A stretch of 64,000 nt of DNA, from contig CAXKWD010000006.1 in assembly GCA_964059195.1 (NCBI GenBank), positions 3,898,530 to 3,962,529 on the forward strand. Reading direction: 5' to 3'. This DNA is from Ectobius pallidus. Its lineage: Eukaryota > Arthropoda > Insecta > Blattodea > Ectobiidae. Under the pieces are notes generated by a model that was not told the origin of the DNA, did no database searches, and worked only from the letters and a program-made list of their open reading frames with translations. Position numbers and translations under genes: made by a program. This document shows positions 1 through 15,394 of this stretch, piece by piece. Positions within the stretch are counted from its first letter, which is position 1; each line of letters begins with the position of its first letter.

Positions 1-708
1 TCACACAGGCTTTAAAAACTCTTGGATTAGTTCGTTTAATTTCTCAAAATTTAAAAAGCATAGAGTCATTACTTACTCTTTACAAATTTTTAATTCGCAG
101 TGGCTTAGAATATTGTAGTGTTGCTTATAACAGCATTACAATATCTGACAGTAATAAGCTGGAACGAATACAAAGAAAATTTGTTTCCCTTATACGTAAT
201 AAGTTTAACAGAAATTTGGACTATGATGATATACTTAAGTTATTAAATATTATATACACACAAGACTGACAAGGACTCATTCATTATTTTGATAAAACGG
301 CCATATGCTCTACAAGTTTAACAAGAAATGTAATGACACAATCTTTAATTAAAGAATGCGACCTGCTTTCCACAAATATAAACATATAAACTAGTGTCTG
401 CATTGAATTATAAGTAAAGAATGTGCTGACGTAACGAAGTTCATGCTATTGACATAGTTCTGCTGACCGCACAATCAATCATGTTAAAACTGCAGACTTG
501 ACAGTTAGGTAGTCAGATGTCTAATTATGTGTTATCTTGTAATTCCTGTTGTATATGTAATTCTTTTATTATTGTAAATAATATATCATCATCATAATTC
601 ACCACTGCCATTCCTTTATCATAATTCATTCTAATATTAAGTAGAAGCCTGTTGTTTAAAATTTGTAAAAATTGTCTGTAGCTTCTATAAATAAATAATT
701 GAAATTGA
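1..708 (+). mobile_element. Non-LTR retrotransposon 3' fragment, tandem copy 1
   Basis: Positions 1-247 encode part of the region C-terminal to the reverse transcriptase core and are nearly identical to 1051-1297 of the next copy. The coding sequence then jumps directly into the 3' UTR (about 248-690), which is nearly identical to 1622-2065. About 325 bp present in copy 2 (the end of the ORF and an ATT tract) is therefore missing here, and the junction falls in short AT-rich homology. The copy ends in a short TTGAAA-type tail followed by ATT repeats. The left end lies outside the window. It is a dead fragment. Confidence 0.8.
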
Positions 709-1536
<828 letters not shown>

Positions 1537-1591
1537 TTATTATTACTGTTATTATTATTATTATTATTATTACTATTATTATTATTATTAC

Positions 1592-1625
<34 letters not shown>
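1537..1625. repeat. Interrupted (ATT)n tract in the element 3' UTR
   Basis: ATT repeats with a few C and G interruptions begin immediately after the RT stop codon of copy 2. The tract is missing from copy 1. Confidence 0.9.
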
Positions 1626-1627
<2 letters not shown>

Positions 1628-2097
1628 CACACAAGACTGACAAGGACTCATTCATTATTTTGATAAAACGGCCATATGCTCTACAAGTTTAACAAGAAAT
1701 GTAATGACACAATCTTTAATTAAGAATGCGACCTGCTTTCCTCAAATATAAACATATAAACTAGTGTCTGCATTGAATTATAAGTAAAGAATGTGCTGAC
1801 GTAACGAAGTTCATGCTATTGACATAACTCTGCTGACCGCACAATCAATCATGTTAAAACTGCAGACTTGACAGTTAGGTAGTCAGATGTCTAATTATGT
1901 GTTATCTTGTAATTCCTGTTGTATATGTAATTCTTTTATTATTGTAAATAATATATCATCATCATAATTCACCACTGCCATTCCTTTATCATAATTCATT
2001 CTAATATTAAGTAGAAGCCTGCTGTTTAAAATTTGTAAAAATTGTCTGTAGCTTCTATAAATAAATAATTGAAATTGAAATTGAAATTGAAATTGAA
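1622..2097 (+). mobile_element. 3' UTR and tail of non-LTR retrotransposon copy 2
   Basis: Nearly identical to 248-708. It ends in TTGAAA repeats (about 2068-2097), the 3' tail type of this element, which lead straight into the giant ATT array. Confidence 0.8.
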
Positions 2098-4801
<2,704 letters not shown>

Positions 4802-4937
4802 GATTTGTTCATCATAACATAGTACAAAATACATGTTTGTGAACATCTGCATTTGCACCCTTGCATTCATAACAAGCACTCTATAAAAAACTCAATATTC
4901 ACAATACAAAGATATGCATAATAAATGTTACATAATA

Positions 4938-4986
4938 TACAACATACATCATACATACATACATACATACAGCATACATACATACA
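4938..4986. repeat. (CATA)n tetranucleotide repeat
   Basis: CATACATA repeats with small interruptions lie just beyond the ORF2 stop of the minus-strand CR1-like element, within its 3' UTR. Confidence 0.85.
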
Positions 4987-7074
4987 TTAAGATAAATCAT
5001 CCTCCAAGAATTCCTCGACATCATAGTATGCTTTACTTATGAGGAAGCTTACAAGTAATTGTTTGAATTTTTTCTTTGGTTCAGTATTTCTCATGTATGG
5101 CGGGAGTTTATTGAAAAATTTAGTGCCGATGTAGCTTGGTTTTTTTTCAAAAAGCTTAAGTCTATGCCTGGTGATAGCCAGGTTATTAGCACCTCTAGTT
5201 TGGTGATTGTGAACATCCGAGTTTTTTGCTACCGGGGTTGAGTTATTATATTTTAAGTACAATATGGATCGTAGAATGAATATCGAAGGAACAGTCAACA
5301 GCGATAGTTTTCTAAATGTTTCCTTACAAGCACTATTATATGGCAGTTTACCCATGTATCTAACTGCTCTCTTTTGCAATGTAAGAATTTTCCTAATGTT
5401 TTCCTTAGATGTATTGCCCCATAATTCAATCCCATATGTAATGTGTGAGTAAATGAGTGCAAAATACACAATCCTAGTAGTATCCATTGGGAGGTATTTG
5501 ACAATGTTTCTTAATACAAATAGTCCTGAACTGATTTTACTTTCGATTTTGTTGACATGACTGTTCCAAGAAAGGGATTCATCAAGAGTTAGACCCAAGA
5601 TGTTTACTTCGCTGACTCGTTTTACCTTATCATCACCAATCATTAACTGTGGTTCGAAGGATGCATTTTTACACTCAAAATATATAAATTCACTTTTATT
5701 AGCATTAACTGATAGTTTCATATTATGGAAGTACTGAACCAAAGAATTAGTGGTAGTATTTATTTCCAGTTCCATTTCTTCCAGGTTTTTATTACCATAA
5801 CATAGATTAGTGTCATCTGCATATAACGTGAGGCCAGTGCTTCCAGGTATAATCGTATTTAAGTCATAAATATATAGTATAAACAGTAGAGGTCCCAATA
5901 TTGACCCTTGTGACACTCCTGTTGTAATGTTCCTGGCAGAGGACTGCCCATTTGAATACTCTACAAATTGTTTCCTATTAGTTAAGTATGATTTCATCAA
6001 TTGATGACCTATTCCTTTAAATCCAAGGTGATACAGTTTGTCCAGTAAGATTTTAGTATTCACACAATCGAAAGCTTTTGACAAGTCCAATAGCACACTA
6101 GCTGTGAACTTACCCTTATCTATGCTATCGGCAATAAATTCTACTATTGTTATAACAGCAGATATTGTTGATTTGCCTTGAGTGAAACCATGCTGGAATT
6201 TCGGTGTCAGATCAAATTTTTTCAAGAAGTTCACAATTCTCAGATAGATAATTTTTTCAATAATTTTGGATATGCTGGGTAATATAGAGATCGGTCTGTA
6301 ATTATTTACATCTTCACTATTTCCTTTCTTTAATATGGGGATAACTTTAGCTATTTTTAGTGCATCGGGGAATGTGCCAGTTTCAAATATTGTATTTACA
6401 ATTGTTGCAATAGGGTCAGCAATTGACAATATGGTTGCTTTTATCACTTTGATCGGGATGCCATCATAACCACTACTATTGGTCGACCTTAGTTTCTTTA
6501 CAATGCCAATAATTTCATTTACTGTCGTAGGACCAAAGAATATTGTTCTGTTAGATGTATTGATTAGAGCAGTTGCGGGACTGTTACTTGTAGGTCTCAC
6601 ACTGTTAGCAATGTTTTCACCAATAGAGATAAAATATTTGTTAAATACATTAGCCATATTATTAGGAATGTCAATTATTTCACCTTGGTGCTTTAATTGA
6701 GTAGCTTTAGGAGTACTATTGTTATTTTTGCCTCTAAAATGATTTATAATGTCCCAACTAGTCTTACTTTTGTTATCCGAGTTCAAAATTAGGTTACTAA
6801 GATATTCTTTCTTGGCAGCGACGACCTTGCTATCATAGAATTGTTTAAACTCTGTGAAAGTTGATTTGTTTATTTGACCAGTAATGAGTTTGGTGTTTTG
6901 AATGTTCAATAGTATTCGAAGTTGTTTTATTTCCTCAGTTATCCAATTTCCCATTGTTTTACTTGCTTTTTTACTCCTTCTAAGAACCTTGGGGCAATAT
7001 ATCGATGTAGGATTGGAGTAAGGACTGGAAAGCATAGTAACTATCATTGACATCCAATCCTGCACTGATCTCAT
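4987..7074 (-). pseudogene. ORF2 reverse transcriptase of the CR1-like element
   Basis: An open frame of 695 codons containing the full LINE reverse transcriptase order: a fingers block ending in NYRPISILPSISKIIEKI, then QHGFTQGKST, LLDLSKAFDCVN (first catalytic Asp), GVSQGSILGPLLFILYIYDL, and LYADDTNLCY with the catalytic YADD at about residue 420. A thumb and C-terminal region follow, including FFNKLPPYMRN near the end. The catalytic residues look intact. The first ~25 residues are out of frame with the real protein: the endonuclease frame (6980-7687) overlaps this one, and a single-base shift near 7000 separates them. The enzyme would prime on nicked target DNA and copy the element RNA. 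Confidence 0.88.
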
Positions 7075-7687
7075 TCCACTTCTCTTGACTCATTGCCTCA
7101 TTTAGGTTATTTAAATTTGGTTCATTGAACAAGTTACTACGATTTTTATGACAAGATTGATTGATATGTACAAGGGGAGAGTGTAGATCAAATATTCTTA
7201 TACCTTGTGCACTATGATCGGATAGAGATGTGTGTATGACATATGTGTCAATAGCATTTACAGGGAGGTTGGTTATTATATTATCGATTGCTGTTCCATT
7301 ATTACCATTAATTCGAGTAGCTATCTCAATAGTATATCTCAAATCAAACTGTTTTAGGATGTTCATTAATGATTTATAATTAGGTCCCTCTTTGTTGAGA
7401 AAGTTAACATTAAAATCGCCTGCAAGTATTATATTACATTTTTCATTGTGCATTAGTTTGTCAAGAATTTCTGTTAATTTATCCAAGAATTCCTTAAAGC
7501 TGGCATTTGGGGATCTATATATCCCAACGACTTGTATAGTAAGAGACCCAACAGTTACTTTGATGCCCGTGCATTCTAGATAACCTTCACAACTGTATTT
7601 ATTTAAATTTAGATCTGTGAATTGTCTGATGTTTGATCTACTTATATATATATAGTCACAACTCATTGTAATTATGTTAAAACTCAA
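6980..7687 (-). pseudogene. ORF2 endonuclease, C-terminal two thirds
   Basis: The conceptual product carries the AP-endonuclease landmarks ILAGDFNVNF (about residue 90) and SDHSAQ (about residue 155), the catalytic Asp/Asn and Asp-His pairs of LINE endonucleases. It continues in frame toward the RT until a frameshift near 7000. Its N-terminal third is at 7983-8219, separated by an inserted retrotransposon end. Confidence 0.85.
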
Positions 7688-7689
7688 AA

Positions 7690-7982
7690 CAGTTTCAAAA
7701 ATGTATCGATTAGGATGTTCAATTCTCTACCTAACAATATGAGAAGGCTGCCAATCCAGAGTTTCAAATTGGCCATTAAAAAGTTTATATTAAATAATCC
7801 TATGTACAGTGTTAATGAATTTTATGATTTTATTAGTGACGAATCTTAAGCTGAGGAAGTGGTGATGTATGTTGGAATGTTCTATATTTCATTTATAATA
7901 CTATATATAACCTGTATGGACATTTGTAATGCTCCTGATGAACTCAGGAGTTTGATGCAAATAAAGATTTGATTTGATTTGA
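7690..7982 (+). mobile_element. 5'-truncated non-LTR retrotransposon inserted in the endonuclease
   Basis: A plus-strand insertion of about 290 bp splits the endonuclease of the minus-strand CR1-like element. It encodes the last ~50 residues of a LINE ORF2, with the landmark MFNSLPNNMRRLPIQSFK and a TAA at 7847-7849. A short 3' UTR follows, ending in GATTT repeats (about 7961-7982). It belongs to a different family from its host, judging by tail and sequence. I could not define a clear target-site duplication. Confidence 0.75.
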
Positions 7983-8219
7983 TTATATAGCTACCCCTCC
8001 CAATTTCATATGTGTTCTGCAGTAGTAAGCTGCTAATGTTAAGTCACTTAAACTTGCATAGTTTATTTCCGAGCTCCTTAGGCCATGCTCGGTAAGGATT
8101 AATATATCAGGGTATTCATCCTTGATGAAGAGCTCTAACATATCAATTTTATTTTTTAGGGAATTTATATTCTGATGTATAAGTTTCAGCATTGGCCTAC
8201 TTTTTATTTCTTGTTTCAC
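7983..8219 (-). pseudogene. ORF2 endonuclease, N-terminal part
   Basis: The product contains LKLIHQNINSLKNK (endonuclease strand 1 with its metal-binding Asn), DILILTEH (catalytic Glu) and GGVAI, where the insertion breaks the frame. The first codon of the open frame is GTG, so the more natural start is the ATG at MLKLIHQN. It continues at 7687 after the inserted element. Confidence 0.82.
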
Positions 8220-8248
8220 CGATGGTTGGGTAGTTCTCGCAGACTCAA

Positions 8249-9631
8249 TTATAAAAAATCATCCCTTAGCTTCTCAGGTAGCCTCTTGTTTCTATTGGAG
8301 GATCTTCCTGATGTTTGATTTTTCACCTTCTCATTGATTTTGTTGTTTCTTTTGTCTTGGGTATCTCCTTCCATTGGTGTTGACTCGTTTATCCCTTGAG
8401 ATGGTGCATCCTGATTTGGTGTTCTGCTTGCTGTCTTTAGGCTATCAGATTCCTCATTGCTATTACCTCCTATATCATGATATCCCTTTCCTTCTTTTGG
8501 TGTTCTGTTTGTTCTTTCCTGGACTACAGCTTCCTGATTTGGTACCTTGTTTTCAGTTACTGGTATTCTGCAGTCCTCACTGCTTTCCTCTCCCATATCA
8601 TTATGTCCATCCTTTGGGATTCTGTTTTCTCCTTCCTGGATTACAGCATCATGACCAACTTTTCTGTTTTCAATCATTGTTAATCTAGATTCCTGATTAC
8701 TCTTGCTATTGTCATCAATATCATGATGAGTATTTTCTACAGTTGGTCTTCTGTAGTTTCCTTCCTGGGATACAGCACCCAGATCCATTAATCCGTTTAT
8801 TGTTTTTGATGAGCAGGGTGATTGAATTTCAATAGATCTATTGTTATATTTGCCCTGGCATTTCCCAACCCGATCTGGTGTCCAGTTCACAGTTGTTGAT
8901 GAGCATGATGATGGAAGACCAGTCTTCACCCTGTTAACATTACTTCTACATGCTCGGGCATTTACTTCCACTTGTGTTAATTCATCTCTACCCCAAGGTG
9001 GGGCATCCAGAGTTGGCATTCTGTTTTCAGGCTCAATTAGGCCAGATATCTTCATTATAACCCTATTTAGCAAACTTCCAAATTTTTATTTCCCTTTCTT
9101 ATTTAGATGGATTCCATCCTTACCCAAATCATTATCCTTAATCCATGCATTACCGCCTATAAATACACAACCTAGATTCCTACAAATCATATCATAGGTG
9201 CCGTTTATTGCATCCACATAGCGAAAGTCCTCATCTTTTCTCCTCAATATACCACTGATACATATCTTTGCTTTAGGGAACTGTTCCATAGCCACTAGCA
9301 CAATGTGCTCCATTTTGTTCATAATTTCACTTGGTGATCGTGAAAGGTACATATTGTTAGTACCCACATGCACAATTAGCACATCCGGATCATCCCTGTT
9401 TTCACGTATCTTCTTATCTAGATGTTCTATATTGGATCCAGGAAAACAATACACAGTGGCATCATCAATAAATCTGTCTAAATCTCTAACCATAGAGTCA
9501 CCAAATACAATTGCAGTCTTTTTCTCAAAGTAATCTACATACAAGTTATCACTATTTATACTTTTATGTCCATTATTTTCACTTCGATCACAATTCGCGA
9601 GATGTTTCCTCTGTTGAGTTAGGCCTATCAT
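8249..9631 (-). pseudogene. ORF1 with SGNH-hydrolase (esterase) domain and repetitive linker
   Basis: Read on the minus strand from an ATG at 9631. Residues about 35-175 form an SGNH/GDSL-type esterase domain: VFGDSMVRDL carries the nucleophile Ser, VHVGTNN is block III, and DGIHLNKKG has the Asp and His. A TAA follows (about 9074), and the same frame then continues as KFGSLLNRVIMKI, so one substitution probably broke a single ~460-codon ORF. The second half (9073-8249) is hydrophilic and built from degenerate repeats with EGxNRxPxxG-like spacing, then a basic tail ending at 8249. Such ORF1 proteins are thought to bind RNA or lipids in CR1-like elements; the exact role is not settled. The catalytic triad is intact. 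Confidence 0.82.
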
Positions 9632-9637
9632 TGGTTC

Positions 9638-9845
9638 GTATGTTAACGAGACGTTGAAGTTGAGGTTAGGTTCTGATATTTGTTCCAGTGTATTAGGGCT
9701 GTTCCCGGATATTCATTGCCGCGCTTATCCTGAGGCTCCCATACAACTCTATTCCGTGCTAACTCCATCCAAACATCCCTCTGAAACCCTACATCTCTTA
9801 AATCTATCCTAATATTGTCCTCCCACCTACGTCTAGGTCTTGAAA
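9638..9845 (-). pseudogene. C-terminal fragment of another LINE ORF2
   Basis: A short minus-strand stretch reads RPRRRWEDNIRIDLRDVG and continues about 45 residues through WMELARNRVVWEPQDK to a TAA near 9640. The xRPRRRWxDxI block is a common C-terminal motif of some insect LINE polyproteins. Only this tail remains. It abuts a plus-strand LINE on its right and the CR1-like ORF1 on its left. Confidence 0.65.
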
Positions 9846-9849
9846 GAGC

Positions 9850-10278
9850 TGTTTATAACAGTATAATTACTTTTTTTTAATAAGTACGAAATTTTAACGA
9901 ATAGTCAAAATGGTTTCCGTAAGGGTAAATCCACTGATACAGCACAAGAACAATTTTTAGAAGAAATATACAGAAAATTAGACATTAAGAAAGTTTGCAT
10001 TGGCTTATTCTTGGATTTATCTAAAGCCTTTGATTTAGTAAATCATGACATTTTGTTATCAAAATTAAATTCTTGTGGTATCAGGGGAATTGCAAATAAA
10101 TGGTTTGAATCTTATCTCAAAAATAGAAAGCAGATAGTTGAATGGAATGACGTGGACACAACAAAGAAGGAATCAAAACCCATATATTCTCAAGTAAAAG
10201 ATGTTCATTGTGGTGTCCCACAGGGCTCCATATTGGGACCACTTTTATTCGTAATATATATAAATGATTTAGATAAAC
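9850..10278 (+). pseudogene. Reverse transcriptase, N-terminal part (interrupted LINE)
   Basis: The frame starts within NSIITFFNKYEIL, with a one-base slip in a T tract near 9878. It continues through SQNGFRKGKSTDT, LFLDLSKAFDLVNHDILLSK (catalytic Asp) and CGVPQGSILGPLLFVIYIND, all standard LINE RT blocks. Coding stops where the hAT element enters at 10279. A few downstream codons of the open frame belong to the hAT element. Confidence 0.85.
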
Positions 10279-11486
10279 CAGCGGTGATATTCAGCCGGTT
10301 CGCACCGGTTCCCGAGAACCGGTGGTTAAATATCTTGTAGGTTCTCCGAACCGGTAGCTTCACAATGAGTGATTGTCTTTTTCCAAGATCAGAGTCACGC
10401 CAATCCACAACAGTGATAATACATATATGAATTTGCTAGAACCAAAACACGCCATTTATGTTCGCTAGTGGTGGACTACCACCATAGGTAGCGGGCGTGC
10501 GGTTAAGTTGGCAGACTCTCTTATTTGCGCACGGCCGATCGTCTCGACACACGCTCGCTTTGCTTTCGATGTTCGATTATAAAACGGACTGTGGTCTTCT
10601 TTTGTTGTGTAAGGTTATGATTTAAGGAAGCTGAGTAAGTTTAGTCAATGAGTATGAAAAGACAAAAATACAGTGGCGCCAACTTTTGAAAAACATTGGG
10701 TGGGCTCAAAAACATTAACCCGGAAATGTTTAACCACTGGCCGACAAGGTGGAAGGCAACCGTGCTACCAACACCTCCCGGGTGGGACTCTAATTTAATT
10801 CTTCAAAGTTTATAATTATGGGGACCTTTGGAGGAAAGATATTAGGTAACAACTTAAAAAAAAAATATATATATATATATATAAAGTAAAACATGCAATA
10901 ACTATTGAGTAGCACTGCATTTTGTAGGCCTACATGTACAGTACTTCTCCCTATAAATTTTTCAACAAGCAAAATCGAAAGCCAACTTTTCCCCGTTATC
11001 CGTATGTAGGGTTACACTTAGAACAGCAATGTGTGAAATTAACTCTTCTCTATAATATTGTCGAACGTAATAATGTCTTCAGTCTTTTCAAAGCGGAAAA
11101 AAAGTATTTCGGAAAATGTTGGGAAAACTGGCATTAACAGAGTAAATTTGTCGTAGGCTATACATTTGATGGATTCAGAAACAATTGCAAACGAAAGCGA
11201 TCGTACCGTAGGCTAAGTTAATTGAAACAAGGGAGATCATGTTACTTGTGTCAACGCTTGTATAAACCTATAGGCTAGCCTGATTTTGGTTTTGCACCGA
11301 CTAAACATGATTTTTTTTAGTAATAATAGGCCTAATAATTATTGTAATAAATATTTAAGATAATTCACAGCAAATTATTGGGTGCGCTTGAGCCCCACGG
11401 CCCCATATAGCACATTGGGCTATTTTGAATCAACATCAAATACCCTGATGAGAACCGGTTGTTAAACTGTTTGAATATCACCACTG
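10279..11486. mobile_element. Non-autonomous hAT-type DNA transposon (1.2 kb)
   Basis: The termini are inverted: left CAGCGGTGATATTCA, right (complement) CAGTGGTGATATTCA. The inner flanks both contain AACCGGTT-like stretches. The flanking duplication is GATAAAC on the left and GATAAAAC on the right, an 8 bp hAT-type duplication with one base lost. The inside has no intact transposase. A short stretch near 10647 (ATG AGT ATG AAA AGA CAA) resembles a transposase start that soon ends in a stop, so this is probably an internally deleted copy. A short TA repeat lies at about 10866-10882. Confidence 0.82.
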
Positions 11487-11494
11487 GATAAAAC

Positions 11495-12352
11495 TATCGA
11501 AAATTGTAATGATATCAAATTAACAATGTTTGCTGATGATACAAATCTTTTAATTTCAGGAAGGGATATAAATGAAGTAAATATAAATCTAGAGAAATTA
11601 AAAGAGAGATTCATACCCTGGTTTCATGAAAGTGATCTTATTATAAATATCGATAAAACAGTTTCAATTGGTTTCCATCATAAAGTAAACAAAAGTTTAA
11701 TTTTCCCTGATTTTATTTTAACTGATACGAAAATTTCTTACAAACATCACACAAAATTTTTAGGTGTATGGATTGATGAAAATGTAAATTGGAAAGCCCA
11801 TGTAGATAACTTGACGAAACAACTTAGTAAACTTTGCTTTGCCTTTAAAACGTTAAAGAATTCGATTCATAAGAATATTATTAGAACAGCGTATTTTGCT
11901 TATTTTCATTGCCTATTAAAACAGGGTATAATGATTTGGGGGGAATGAAGATTTCCAATAGAGTTTTCAGGGTACAAAAAAGAGTAGTACGAATAATCTG
12001 TAATACTCCAAGATTCGAAAGCTGTAAACAATATTTAAAAAAGTTAAGCATTATGACGTTACCATATATGTACATGTTCTATGTTATTTTGCACGTAAAA
12101 TCGTTCATTAATAAATTCACAACAAATTCAGCAATACATTCTCATAATACAAGAGGAAAATCGAATTTAGCCTTAATCAGTCACAATACAAATTTATTTG
12201 AAAATTCTCTCACACATAATGGAATACAACTTTTCAATAAATTACCTACCAAAATTAAAGAAATTGAAAATTTTACCAAATTCAAGATTCAATTATCTGC
12301 TTTCCTATGTAATGAATCGTACTATTCTGTAGATGAATATTTGTGTTATTAG
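11495..12352 (+). pseudogene. Reverse transcriptase, C-terminal part (interrupted LINE)
   Basis: Coding resumes after the hAT element with LTMFADDTNLLISG (catalytic FADD), then TKFLGVWIDENVNWKAHVD. One frameshift near 11930 moves the frame to the segment NRVFRVQKRVVRIICN, and it continues through IQLFNKLPTKIKE to the TAA at 12350-12352. The C-terminus is complete. The frameshift and the insertion make it inactive. Confidence 0.85.
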
Positions 12353-12498
12353 ATGGGTAAATTGTATATGTATGTATTATATTCATTAAGTTAAATTATT
12401 CTATGATTATTATTATTGTATTATTGTATGATTATTATTGTATGACGTGTCCCATATCATGTAATGATATATTGGACGAATAAAACAATTCAAATTCT

Positions 12499-12855
12499 AA
12501 GTGGTCTTTTCCCTTCGGGTCTCCCAGTCAATACTTCTGAGATGTATTACCTCCCCCATGCGTGCAACATGTCCAGCCCATTTCATCCTCCGAGATTTAG
12601 TTACCCTTACTATATCCGGTGACGAGTTATGAAATTATGCAGTTTTCTCCAGTCCCCATTTTCATCTCACTTGGGTCCAGTTTTCCTAAGCCCCCTGTTT
12701 TCGAACACTCTCAGATCATGTTCTTCCCGAGGAATAAGCGAGCATGTCTCACATCCATATAATACAACCGGCAGGATAATTGTCTTAAAAATTTTTATTT
12801 TCAGTTTTCTGGACAAAAGACGATAAGATTTTCTGAACTGCATGAAAACAGGCAT
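12499..12855 (-). pseudogene. Degenerate LINE ORF2 C-terminal fragment
   Basis: Minus-strand reading gives KIKIFKTIILPVVLYGCETC followed by REEHDLRVFENRGLRK (12855-12667). After frameshifts and stops it continues with GDWRKLHNFITRHRI and VTKSRRMKWAGHVARMGE (to about 12499). The order LPVVLYGCET then RMKWAGHVARM is the typical distal part of many insect LINE polyproteins. It abuts the 3' end of the plus-strand element. It has no coding capacity. Confidence 0.72.
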
Positions 12856-12860
12856 TTCCT

Positions 12861-15361
12861 GATTTGAGTCTGCACATAAACTTCGGTCTTAATATTATTT
12901 GTATCTGTAATTATTGCTTATATATATTTGAATTTCTCATCTTGTTCGAATGAATTACATATTTTGTGGAGCAAATGTCCTTAGTCTCATAAATATCTTA
13001 CTTAGAAAGAAATTCCTCCCAGTTCTTCCCCTTCATATCCCCATTCGAATATTCATTGTTGTCTTCAACAATACGGGAAATATAATAAATAATGAAAACA
13101 CCTGGTGGCCTCGTGTGAAGGGGTTACTGAATGTTTGTTAGTTTTTTGGGGGGAAATTTAATGATTTATAACTTTGGAACAATATCGCAATTACTTTAAT
13201 AAAACCGTCAAACACATTTTGTATCAAACGATGAATACAAAAGATTGTGTGAAACCCAGGTACTTACGGGAAGAGGAATTACTGTTTAAGAGCCCCAAAT
13301 TCAAAAGTTGAGTTTTTACCAGAAATACACATTTTGAGATCCCCTGAATCCAAAAATACTTTTTTCGCAAACATGTCTGTGTGTGTGAACAGTCTAACGG
13401 AAAACCGTATGAAAATCAAATTTTTTCTTACTTTCAAGGGGACTATGCGTGCAGGTTTCGTTTATCCCGATTTTCTCGAAAACGGCTTAAACGATTTTGT
13501 TTAAATTTTGTACATGTAGTTAAACTTTTATTTGAAGATTGTTTCGATAAAATTCTCAGAAGGGTAGTTATAAGCCACCCACTCTTTGCAGAAACTCAGT
13601 CTTGCCAGTCTTTAAGAATAAAGCTTTGCAACAGGTTCAAACAACTGAATACGCGCTCTTTCACGGCCTCTTATTCTATATCAGAATTTAAAGTGAGAAA
13701 GACGTATTGTTGGCCATGCTTAGGGAAAAGAAAGTTACGTGAGTGGATAAATCAGATTTTATGTGGGTTGTGAATCCTTCGAGGATGTGATGTGATGTTG
13801 TAAAGATATTATCTTCATTTTTACAACCAATTTACATGAACACAACGTCATTATAATTAAGAGGCTAACATTTATTTGGGCAGAGGAAGTTATGTGAGTT
13901 TCAGGTCAGATTTTTCATTTAGTGCCTAATGTGTTAATTTAGGCCTATCTCAGTCTTGTTATAATGATTTCAATACTTCGAAATACGCCTACTTATCTAC
14001 TCCTGTTATTACAGTTATGTATATTCAAGAATACAATACAAGATTATTGTTTAGGGGCAACCAACCAATTTTGATAAACAAAGTGATTGTCTTATACTTT
14101 GTAAAAGTATAAGAACTCCGTTTCGCTTACATTTTCATTTCCCAAACAGCATTTTCTGCTTACCGACACAGATACCACATCTTCCATCCAGTCCAGGTTT
14201 CAGTGATGCATACAAGACGCTATTAATAACATTATTTAATTTCAAAACGAGGCTGTGGAAATGTGGTTACACAGATACATTGGGATATATTTCAGAAGAT
14301 GAAATACATTTTTCCTACACCATTTTGTTTTGGTTCCGGCTTCTCACCAGGTTACACTTGAGTGAATGGCGGAAACGTCAACACAGCATAAGCAGAATAT
14401 AATGTATACATCTTATACTCCACTGCTTACATCACCATAAAGAAATAAGAAATTTCATTTAGTCAACTGTTTTTACAACTATAGTGAGTAACTTGTATGT
14501 ATGTGTGTATAGTATAGGGCTACTATGTAAATAACTCAAATCAAGTTGTTAAACTTGACAAAACTGTGAATGACCTGAGTGTGACGTGTGTATGAAGAGT
14601 CAGACCTGCAAAGTGTATGAGTAAGTACACTACAGTGGTATTGATGAGACGTGGCAGTCCAAGCATGGATGCTCAGTAGATGCAGACGAGTCCAATAAAC
14701 ATTCGTACTGCATGGAGGGGTGTATGGGTTAGTTGTGTCGTTGCTTTCAGTGCGGTAACATCGTATAATGCAGTCAACAAACAAGAGACATTGTTACAAT
14801 CGCTTCTCTCTCTCGCAAGTGCAGTACAACATTCTTACCCCTCCCCATGATTCCCCCTACATGCGTCTCCTCTCTCACGCGCATCTGACTGCCGCCTCTC
14901 TTTAATACCACTGTACTTATATCTGCCAGTAGCACACACCCGAGTAAATCCATCATGAATGCTGAATTTTTCAGGCTTAGTTAACGATGGTTATGCATTG
15001 CTATTTAGAATTGTGTACCGAACATATCTTTAGACATGGGACAGCTACCAATACTCGCCAGAGAGGAGATAAGCAACCAAATGATTCCATACATTGACTC
15101 GCTTCGCTCAGGTTCTCGGGAAAGGTTTTTTAAAAGATCTATGGGAGTTAGAGTGCGTGTATTTAGTCTGCTGTATTGGCTATTACTTTTTTGCCACATT
15201 ACACCTGAAAAAATAAATGTGGGAAGACTTTGGGATTTTTTCGGAATTTTCCCGTCGGTTGCAAGCTAATAGGTATCAGTAGTAATAGGCTGCGTATATT
15301 TAGGTTCACGCCATCGCTCACCTGTGAGGTCCAATCTAACAACCCCCTCCCCGACCCCCGG
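12861..15361. other. Non-coding stretch, no gene recognised
   Basis: Open frames here (for example 13381-13773) show no recognisable motif. The stretch at about 13476-13620 (AGAAGGGTAGTTATAAGCCA with neighbouring sequence) resembles parts of about 60840-61060 inside the hAT element, so it is probably an uncharacterised dispersed repeat. Otherwise I see AT-rich sequence without structure. Confidence 0.6.
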
Positions 15362-15394
15362 CGTCGGTTTGCGTACGTGCGCGTCTGCAGTTAT

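Larger units (their letters stand above)
9846..12498 (+). mobile_element. 5'-truncated non-LTR retrotransposon split by an hAT element
   Basis: RT coding runs 9850-10278 and resumes at 11487. The hAT element at 10279-11486 lies between, just upstream of the FADD motif. Removing it rejoins the codons as NDLDK-TIENCNDIKL without a gap. The 3' UTR (12353-12498) contains GACGTGTCCCATATCATGTA, similar to the 3' UTR of the fragment at 56793-57258, so the two belong to related families. It ends in AATTCAAATTC. The 5' half, including the endonuclease, is missing. Confidence 0.85.

Noticed and set aside
8374..8688. Plus-strand open frames opposite the CR1-like ORF1
   Set aside because: They are the antisense shadow of the ORF1 linker, and their composition is explained by its repeats.
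13381..13773. 130-codon open frame
   Set aside because: No recognisable motif; part of it is shared with a non-coding interval at 60.8-61.06 kb, so it is more likely repeat sequence than a gene.
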